Source: Novosphingobium profundi
Lineage (GTDB): Bacteria > Pseudomonadota > Alphaproteobacteria > Sphingomonadales > Sphingomonadaceae
DNA: 64,000 nucleotides
Direction of reading: 5' to 3'
Assembly: GCF_020524485.1 (NCBI RefSeq)
Contig: NZ_JAIVLF010000001.1
Coordinates: 868,001-932,000, forward strand
Notes under the pieces: generated by a model
What the model was told of the DNA's origin: nothing
Databases searched by the model: none
What the model saw: only the letters and a program-made list of their open reading frames with translations
Made by a program: the position numbers and the translations under genes
In this document: positions 58,570 through 64,000 of the stretch, in pieces
Layout of the letters: each line of letters starts with the position of its first letter
How positions within the stretch are numbered: position 1 is the first letter of the stretch

Positions 58570-59298
58570 ATGAGCCGCGTGCTCGTGGTGGACGACGATG
58601 CCGATATCCGCGACCTCCTATGCCGCTATCTTGCTGAAGCGGACATCGAGTCGCGTGGGGCGGCCGATGGCGATGCGATGTGGAGATCCATCGCGCAAAG
58701 CACGCCCGACATCATCATCCTCGACCTCATGCTCCCCGGCACCGATGGCCTGTCCTTGTGCCGCGCGCTGACCGAACGCTGTGACATACCCATCATCATG
58801 CTGACGGCACGTGGCAGTCTGGTCGACCGCATTGTCGGGCTCGAGATGGGGGCGGACGACTATCTTCCCAAGCCCTTCGATCCGCGCGAGCTTCTCGCCC
58901 GCATCCGCGTCGTTCTGCGACGGCAACGCCGGGCGCAGGACGGGCCTACGGTGCGCGAGCCCGACTACCTGCAGTTCGAAGGCTGGACGCTCGACACCCG
59001 TCGCCATCTGCTGTCGCCGCCGGGTGAGGATTTGGGACCGGAGAACACGCAGCCGGTTGCAAACTCCGACTACCTCGCCTTGCGAGCCCTGCTGCGCGCG
59101 CCGTTCCAGACGCTCAGCCGCGACGTGCTCGCACGCGAGGTCTACGGGCGCGAGCGCGATCCCTCGGACCGGGCCATCGACATGTGCATTTCGCGCCTGC
59201 GCCAGATGCTGGGAGAGGATGCGCGCAATCCCCGCATGATCCGCACCGTGCGCAACGGCGGCTACGTGCTGTCCGTGGACGTCTCGGCGTCCAGCTGA
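58570..59298 (+). CDS. OmpR-family response regulator
   Basis: A 242-residue response regulator. The receiver has the acidic pair in VLVVDDDADIRDLLC, phospho-acceptor Asp52 in IIILDLMLPGTDG and the Lys in DDYLPKPFDPRELLA. The DNA-binding winged helix follows, with DYLALRALLRAPFQTLSRDV, RAIDMCISRLRQMLGEDARN and RMIRTVRNGGYVLSVD. The gene overlaps nothing but is 1 bp before the sensor kinase, forming a two-gene unit. It is divergent from the siderophore receptor, which suggests a role in metal or envelope response. The target is not known. Confidence 0.92.
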   Translation: MSRVLVVDDDADIRDLLCRYLAEADIESRGAADGDAMWRSIAQSTPDIIILDLMLPGTDGLSLCRALTERCDIPIIMLTARGSLVDRIVGLEMGADDYLPKPFDPRELLARIRVVLRRQRRAQDGPTVREPDYLQFEGWTLDTRRHLLSPPGEDLGPENTQPVANSDYLALRALLRAPFQTLSRDVLAREVYGRERDPSDRAIDMCISRLRQMLGEDARNPRMIRTVRNGGYVLSVDVSASS

Positions 59299-59299
59299 G

Positions 59300-60733
59300 A
59301 TGCGCGCACTCCTCCACCGCCTGATTCCGGCGACGCTCTCGGCCCGGATCGCATGGCTTCTGGTTGGTGGCCTCGTCCTCTCGCAGCTTCTGACCGGGAC
59401 GATCTGGTTCGAAAGCCGCCGTCGCCAACTGCTCGAGATCCCGGCCCACGTCTTCGCGACCCGGGTTGCGGACAGTCTGCGTGTGCTGGACAGCGCCCCG
59501 CCGGACCGGCGCGACGATCTGCTGGCCAAGCTGCAGTCGCCGGAGTTTCGCCTGAAGCGCCTCGCCGTGCTTCCCGACCGGGGAAAGGCGCGCGAGGAGC
59601 CGGAGGACCTCGCGCGTAGTTCCTCCATTCTCGCAGGCTCGATCCGGCATCAGTTGGACGGGGCCGTCGAGGTGCGTGTGCTGGCGGCCCAGCTTCTCGA
59701 TGAGCAAGGCGAACCGGCCGGACGCTGGTCCATGCTGCGCGACCGGGAGCCGCGCGCTGCCTTCACGCTCGCCGTGCGCCGCAGGCCGGACGATCCCTGG
59801 CTCGTTGCCAGGGGGCGCGAGGACGAGGACGGCGTCGTCTTCGATCCGGGGGGCACGATCGCGGACTATGTCTTACGCATCTACCTGCTGCGCATCCTGA
59901 TGGTTGCGGCGCTCACCTGGCTGGGCGTGCGGCTGGCGGTCAAGCCGCTGGAACGGCTGGCCGAGGCCGCGCAGCGGCTGGGGCGCGACATCCGCAGTCC
60001 CGCCTTGCCGCGCAAGGGGCCGATCGAGGTTCGCCGTGCGGTGGAGGCCTTCAACGGCATGCAGCGGCAACTGGTCGGCTACCTTGATGAGCGCACGCGT
60101 TTTCTCGCGGCAGTCTCGCACGATCTGCGCTCGCCCATCACGCGTCTGCGCCTGCGCGCCGAATTGCTGCCCGCGACCGAAGCAAAGGGCGGCTGGCGCA
60201 AGGATCTCGACGAGATGGAAGGCATGGTGGATGCAACGCTGGCCTTCATGCAGGGCAACGCGGGCGAGGACCTGCAGGAGGCGGTTGATCTTGACGCTGT
60301 GCTGGCGGGCATTCTGGAAGACCTGCGCACACAGGGCGCGCAGGCGACGCTTGCGGGCCGATGCGGCGCGCCCATTGCCGGTTTCCCGCAAGGACTGCGC
60401 CGGTGTCTCGTGAACCTGACCGACAACGCGGTTCGCTACGGCGGGCGGGCCGACATCGTCGCGCAGGACTGCGGGGAGGCCATCGTCATTCGTGTCCGGG
60501 ATGATGGCCCGGGCATTCCCGAGGCCAATCTCGGCCTCGTGTTCGAGCCCTTCTACCGCGAGGAAAAGTCGCGCAACACCGCGCTTGGCGGTGTCGGCCT
60601 CGGCCTCAGCATCGCCCGCGACATCGCCCTTGCCCACGGGGGCGAGCTGACCTTGCACAACCGACCGGAAGGCGGCCTCGAAGCCACCCTGCGCCTGCCG
60701 CGAGGCGATCCTCAGGACACCAGGGCCCGATAG
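59300..60733 (+). CDS. Sensor histidine kinase
   Basis: A 477-residue membrane sensor kinase. Two membrane helices (IAWLLVGGLVLSQLLTGTIW and YLLRILMVAALTWLGVRLAV) flank a ~160-residue periplasmic domain; a HAMP segment (VKPLERLAEAAQRLGRDIRS) follows. The phospho-His is His274 in FLAAVSHDLRSPITRLRLR. The ATPase domain shows the N box CLVNLTDNAVRYGG, G1 VRDDGPGIPEANLGLVFEPF and G2 GVGLGLSIARDIALAHGGEL. The C-terminus lacks an extra receiver. It is the partner of the preceding OmpR-type regulator. No known ligand motif was seen in the sensor domain. Confidence 0.92.
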   Translation: MRALLHRLIPATLSARIAWLLVGGLVLSQLLTGTIWFESRRRQLLEIPAHVFATRVADSLRVLDSAPPDRRDDLLAKLQSPEFRLKRLAVLPDRGKAREEPEDLARSSSILAGSIRHQLDGAVEVRVLAAQLLDEQGEPAGRWSMLRDREPRAAFTLAVRRRPDDPWLVARGREDEDGVVFDPGGTIADYVLRIYLLRILMVAALTWLGVRLAVKPLERLAEAAQRLGRDIRSPALPRKGPIEVRRAVEAFNGMQRQLVGYLDERTRFLAAVSHDLRSPITRLRLRAELLPATEAKGGWRKDLDEMEGMVDATLAFMQGNAGEDLQEAVDLDAVLAGILEDLRTQGAQATLAGRCGAPIAGFPQGLRRCLVNLTDNAVRYGGRADIVAQDCGEAIVIRVRDDGPGIPEANLGLVFEPFYREEKSRNTALGGVGLGLSIARDIALAHGGELTLHNRPEGGLEATLRLPRGDPQDTRAR

Positions 60734-60763
60734 CGAGCCCACTGCAACGATTTTGAGGAGAAG

Positions 60764-60839
60764 TGGTGCCGCTTACAGGACTCGAACCTGTGGCCCCCGC
60801 ATTACGAATGCGATGCTCTACCAACTGAGCTAAAGCGGC
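60764..60839 (-). tRNA. tRNA-Thr (CGT anticodon)
   Basis: On the minus strand the 76-nt gene begins GCCGCTTTAGCTCAGTTGG, with D-arm GCTC/GAGC, anticodon stem TCGCA/TGCGG around the loop TTCGTAA (anticodon CGT, reading ACG), T-arm with GGTTCGAGTCC and acceptor stem GCCGCTT/AAGCGGC. Discriminator A and a genome-encoded CCA complete it. It stands between the sensor kinase stop and the aminotransferase gene. No integrated element is seen on either side. Confidence 0.95.
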
Positions 60840-61016
60840 GTCCTTGTGGCGATTCTCGGGAGAACCGATGCCAAGGCAGGGGGCGCCTTTACCGGGGGGA
60901 GGCGAGGAGCGCAAGAGGGATTCGTATCCCATGTGCAGGGAAGATGACTGCAGGAGCTTTTCCCGCGTTTCCCAGGAGACTTGCAGTGGAGAGGGGCGGG
61001 GCCTAGCAGCGGTGGG

Positions 61017-62189
61017 ATGAACACGTCCGCGTCTCCCGCTCGCCCTGCCTCCGGTGTTGCCGAAGTCGAACCCTTCCACGCCATTTCGATCGGCAAGCTT
61101 GCCTATGAACTGGCCGAAGAGGGCCGCAGCATCATCCACATGGAGTACGGCCAGCCCTCGACCGGAGCGCCCGCCGCCGCCCTGGCGCTGGCGCATGAAA
61201 AGCTCGACAGCGATCCGGGCGGATACTGGGAGAATGGCACGCTCAAGGCGCGGATCGCGCGGCACTACCACGAGCGTTACGGGCAGGACGTCGAGGCCGA
61301 GCAGATCATCCTCACCTGCGGCGCATCCCCGGCGCTGGTGCTGGCGCTGTCCAGTCTGTTCCGGCCTGGCGCGCGGGTCGCGCTCGCCCGGCCGGGCTAC
61401 GTGGCCTACCGCAATACGCTCAAGGCGATGTATCTGGAGGCGGTCGAGATCGAGTGCGGGCCGGAGGCGCGCTATCAGTTGAGCGCGGCCGCGCTCGAGG
61501 CGATGGAACCGGCGCCCGATGGCGTGATCATCGCCAGTCCGGCCAATCCGACCGGCACGATCATCGCGGCCGAGGAACTGGGCGCCATTGCCGAGGTCTG
61601 CACGCGGCGCGGCATCCGTATGATTTCGGATGAGATCTACCATGGGCTGACCTATGGGCCCGAGGCCCATTCGCTGCTCGAGTCCGCGCCCGATGCGCTG
61701 GTCATCAACAGCTTCTCGAAATACTACTCGATGACGGGGTGGCGGCTGGGCTGGTTGCTGGTTCCGCGCGATCTGATCGAGGTGGCGCGCGCGCGGATGG
61801 GCAACCTGTTCCTGACGCCGCCGGTGCTTGCCCAGCATGCCGGGCTCGTCGCTTTCGACTGCGATGAGGAATTGCAGGGGCATGTGCACAATTACACGCA
61901 GAACCGGCAGATGTTGCTCGATGCGCTGCCCGATCTCGGACTTGAGAAGATCGCACCGCCCGATGGCGCTTTTTACATCTGGGCCGATATCAGCGCCTAT
62001 ACGCAGGACAGCCTGTCCTTCTGCCGGGACATGTTGCGCGAGACCGGCGTGGCGACCGCGCCGGGTATCGATTTCGATCCGGTCCATGGCAAGACCTTCA
62101 TGCGCTTCAGTTTTGCGGTGTCGCCGCCCGAGATTGCGGAGGCCATCGCGCGCCTCAAGCCCTGGTTCGCGGCGCGAAGACAGGGCTGA
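61017..62189 (+). CDS. PLP-dependent aminotransferase, class I/II
   Basis: A 390-residue fold-type I aminotransferase. Motifs: HMEYGQPSTGAPAAALALA at the N-terminus, VIIASPANPTGTIIAAEELG with the Asn loop, IRMISDEIYHGLTYG with PLP Asp and Tyr, the PLP lysine in INSFSKYYSMTGWRLGWLLV and the Arg in KTFMRFSFAVSPPEI. It belongs to the same superfamily as the gene at 10950 but is not a close copy. The ATG at 61017 begins an Ala/Pro-rich extension of ~20 residues ahead of the conserved part. It stands alone; the substrate is unknown. Confidence 0.85.
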   Translation: MNTSASPARPASGVAEVEPFHAISIGKLAYELAEEGRSIIHMEYGQPSTGAPAAALALAHEKLDSDPGGYWENGTLKARIARHYHERYGQDVEAEQIILTCGASPALVLALSSLFRPGARVALARPGYVAYRNTLKAMYLEAVEIECGPEARYQLSAAALEAMEPAPDGVIIASPANPTGTIIAAEELGAIAEVCTRRGIRMISDEIYHGLTYGPEAHSLLESAPDALVINSFSKYYSMTGWRLGWLLVPRDLIEVARARMGNLFLTPPVLAQHAGLVAFDCDEELQGHVHNYTQNRQMLLDALPDLGLEKIAPPDGAFYIWADISAYTQDSLSFCRDMLRETGVATAPGIDFDPVHGKTFMRFSFAVSPPEIAEAIARLKPWFAARRQG

Positions 62190-62324
62190 GGCGCGTCGCG
62201 TTGAGGTTTTGAGTGTGGGCTGTCGCAATCCGGGATAGGGCGGCGACATCCGGGATTTTCCACATTGACCGGGGGCGGGATCTGCGGCTTTGAGCCGCTT
62301 CCCCCCTTCAAGGTCGACACCCTC

Positions 62325-62723
62325 ATGTTTCCCTCCGAACTTACCCTCGATATCGACACGGCCAGCCTCACCGTCCGTTTGCGTGCGTTGGCGCAGGAGT
62401 GTGCGCAGTGCGCTCCAAGCGAAGAGGATGCGCGCGTCTGCGAGGCTCTCGCGCTGCTTGGGGCGCGTGTGACGGCGAAAGAGGTCGGGGGCATGGACTG
62501 CGTGCTGCGCCTCCTGGGTGAGGACGTGGGGTTCCTCTGCTCGCGAGGGCGAGGCGGTGTGTGCCTCGCGATGCTTGCCGTGGACGGCGCGGATGAAGAG
62601 GTCTGCGTGCAGGGCGCCACGCCCGCGCTCGCGCTGCTGGGCGCGTGGGCCTCGGCCTGGCTGGTGCATCTGGGCGATGCGACCGAAGAGCCGCGCGAGG
62701 CGGTGTCTTCCCGCCTTCATTGA
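62325..62723 (+). CDS. Hypothetical alanine- and cysteine-containing small protein
   Basis: A 132-residue protein of unknown family starting MFPSELTLDIDTASLTVRLR. It has cysteines at ECAQCAPSEED and later single Cys residues, and an Ala/Leu/Gly-rich C-terminal part (ATPALALLGAWASAWLVHLG) that could be a helix packing on the rest. The upstream AAGG is 14 bases from the ATG, a weak ribosome binding site. Codon use is like the neighbours. It could be a real small gene, but no function is offered. Confidence 0.5.
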   Translation: MFPSELTLDIDTASLTVRLRALAQECAQCAPSEEDARVCEALALLGARVTAKEVGGMDCVLRLLGEDVGFLCSRGRGGVCLAMLAVDGADEEVCVQGATPALALLGAWASAWLVHLGDATEEPREAVSSRLH

Positions 62724-62744
62724 CATCGTCGGGCGCTATTCGGA

Positions 62745-63524
62745 TCAGGCGCAGCCTTGCAATTCGCTTGCGGGAATGTCGAGCCAGGACAGCGTTCCGC
62801 CTTTGCCCGCACCTGTGTCGATCCGGACCAGCTTCCCACCCCGGGCATTGGTCTGCGTGAATATGGCCTCGCAGCGGTCATGTCCGATGACGACCTTACG
62901 CCCGTGCGGAATGCTTTCGAGCCAGTCGTAAAGGCGCACCGGATAGCCCGAGCTGTCGCGGGTCCCGTCGGTCTGGCCGAACAGGGCGCGGTGTACGCGC
63001 CCGTCGCCCTTGAGGGAAAGGGCCTCTCCAGCCGTGGGAGCCGGACGGTCGAACATGGCAGGACTGGCGCCTGCGTGGACGAACAGCCAGGGGCCGATGT
63101 TGCGCCACAGGGGCGCGGCGGAAAGGATGCGGATCGTGCTCGCGACAAGGGCATCGCGATCCGGCGCGCGCCGGATTTCGGCCAGTGTGCGATCAAGGCC
63201 ATGGGTGAGTTTCATGCGCCGCTCGGCGCCATCACCGGCCCGCCACGCCACGAGGTAGCGCAGCAGCTTGAAGCAATGGTTCCCGGGGACGAGCAGGGCC
63301 CGGTCCTGTGTGTCGAGCCGGGCAAGGAGCCGCAGGACGGCGGCGCTGTCATTATCGGGATCCTGGTCCGCCGGATCGGCGTCGGTGAGGTCGCCGATAA
63401 AACCTAGGGCGTACCCCCGCGCCAAAGCCTCCTCGGCCGGGGCATGCACCGCATGCGCGCCGTGGATGTCGCCAAACCATCGTATGCCGGCGTATGTCGA
63501 TGGAAAGGAAGATGAGAAAGTCAC
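62745..63524 (-). CDS. Metallophosphoesterase, PrpE/ApaH-like
   Basis: A 259-residue calcineurin-like phosphoesterase. Motifs: IRWFGDIHGAHAVHAP, LGFIGDLTDADPADQD, RALLVPGNHCFKLLRYLV, PWLFVHAGASPAMF and KVVIGHDRCEAIFTQ. The usual GNHE/D motif reads GNHC. The order and length match bis(5'-nucleosyl)-tetraphosphatase/Ser-Thr phosphatase-type PrpE proteins. A GTG at 63524 appears to be the start, with a poor ribosome binding site. It stands convergent to the small hypothetical gene at 62325. Confidence 0.8.
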   Translation of the reverse strand: MTFSSSFPSTYAGIRWFGDIHGAHAVHAPAEEALARGYALGFIGDLTDADPADQDPDNDSAAVLRLLARLDTQDRALLVPGNHCFKLLRYLVAWRAGDGAERRMKLTHGLDRTLAEIRRAPDRDALVASTIRILSAAPLWRNIGPWLFVHAGASPAMFDRPAPTAGEALSLKGDGRVHRALFGQTDGTRDSSGYPVRLYDWLESIPHGRKVVIGHDRCEAIFTQTNARGGKLVRIDTGAGKGGTLSWLDIPASELQGCA

Positions 63525-63869
63525 AGGGAAAAGCGTATCGGTCCTTGGCCAGGGTCAGCCCCATCCTACCGCGCATCCGTGGATATGGCCACGCGCGCCG
63601 AGCGATCTGTCAGACGGCTCAGGCGAGGCCATCCGGACATGGCAATGTCGGGGAGGGCCCGGAGGCAGGTCCGGCCGAACGCAAGCGTCGGTCCGGGCCT
63701 GCCCATAGTACACGACTAGCGGGACCAGGAGCCGGTTCGGGACGAGCCCGGACCGGTGCTTGACGATATCTCACGGAAGGTGTTGCGCATCGGTTTTCAA
63801 GAACATGCGCAGGTCTACGTAGGCGTGTGCCAGCTTGCGGACAGGCGGGCAGCCTCTAGAGTGCTCCTT
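63525..63869. other. Intergenic region with one hairpin
   Basis: A 345-bp gap without a credible gene. GGCAGGTCCGG (63664-63674) pairs with CCGGGCCTGCC (63693-63703), allowing one G-U pair, without a T-run. It should contain the promoter of the plus-strand partial gene at 63870. I saw no RNA gene or mobile element trace. Confidence 0.4.
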
Positions 63870-64000
63870 ATGGTGATCTCGACGTTCTTTCTCGTGGTGT
63901 CTGCTGCCACCGCTTCGGCTGCCGCCTGTGACCTGCGTTCGGACATGGGCGCGCGCGAACTTCACGAGGTTCTTGCCCGGCGCGCTGTCGAATTGGTGGT
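63870..64000 (+). CDS. Partial gene: N-terminus of an exported protein
   Basis: An open frame beginning MVISTFFLVVSAATASAAAC runs to the window edge (43 codons). It is a clear signal peptide with a likely cleavage site at ASA-AAC or ASAAA-C; the Cys could also be a lipoprotein acceptor only if a lipobox were present, but AAC is not a good one. The visible mature part (DLRSDMGARELHEVLARRAV) gives no family. A TCCTT stretch stands upstream but no strong ribosome binding site. Confidence 0.5.
   Translation, partial: MVISTFFLVVSAATASAAACDLRSDMGARELHEVLARRAVELV

Noticed and set aside
60764..61016. tRNA-Thr as the attachment site of an integrated element
   Set aside because: No integrase, no direct repeat of the tRNA 3' end seen in the window, and housekeeping-like genes on both sides.
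60606..62726. Large minus-strand open frame over the tRNA and aminotransferase
   Set aside because: It runs through a tRNA gene and antisense to a clear aminotransferase; not a gene.

Overview
The window is a GC-rich alphaproteobacterial chromosome segment. Three TonB-dependent receptors, many short or 4-bp-overlapping operons, a TTQ amine dehydrogenase and an MmtN-like methionine S-methyltransferase point to the order Sphingomonadales, probably a Novosphingobium-like genus. This placement is an inference from gene content; no rRNA is present. One tRNA (Thr, CGT anticodon) is found near the right end.

Left end (1-6914, minus strand): the leading part of an extracellular contractile injection system (eCIS) operon. 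In transcription order it holds sheath, tube, a T4 gp26-like baseplate protein with two Cys-x-x-Cys pairs, an unrecognised proline-rich protein, a Pvc16-like cap, an AAA+ ATPase, and the first codons of a further gene. Spike, remaining baseplate and fibre genes should lie beyond the left edge. From 7320 to 16753 there follow an outer-membrane beta-barrel, a purple-acid-phosphatase-like enzyme, a MarR pair, an aminotransferase/TetR pair, a 2-hydroxyacid dehydrogenase divergent from a class II aldolase, and a promoter with a long structured leader serving a 71-residue TusA-like protein and mmtN (S-methylmethionine synthesis, the committed step of one bacterial DMSP route).

Middle (16835-31358): a 1928-residue RTX/cadherin-like secreted protein whose start codon is coupled to a 24-codon upstream ORF; a 4-cresol-dehydrogenase-like operon (Tat-type protein, flavoprotein, cytochrome c) divergent from a TetR regulator with a perfect 16-bp palindrome between them; and an ABC/HlyD/TolC export operon whose ABC protein has lost the nucleotide-binding motifs.

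From 31591 to 41961: a TonB receptor divergent from a LysR regulator, then a serine hydrolase, an N-acyl-D-amino-acid deacylase, a D-amino acid dehydrogenase and RidA, facing a dicarboxylate/amino acid symporter. Together these look like a D-amino acid scavenging module.

From 42170 to 56079: an amine and beta-amino acid catabolic island. It has a TonB receptor, an omega-amino acid transaminase and an XRE-cupin regulator on the minus strand. On the plus strand are aauB-aauE-aauD-aauA (aromatic-amine-dehydrogenase-like), a cytochrome c, a P1-family (DmpA/NylC) peptidase, a two-gene sodium symporter, an MmsA-like dehydrogenase and an amidase. The gene set fits hydrolysis of amide-linked amines outside the cytoplasm followed by oxidation of the products. 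Similar palindromes lie on both sides of the XRE gene.

Right end (56141-64000): a siderophore-type TonB receptor with a possible iron box, divergent from an OmpR-type two-component pair; tRNA-Thr; a class I aminotransferase; a small unknown protein; a metallophosphoesterase; and the start of a secreted protein cut by the window edge. Strong hairpins separate most convergent units. No insertion sequence, CRISPR array or prophage integrase was seen.
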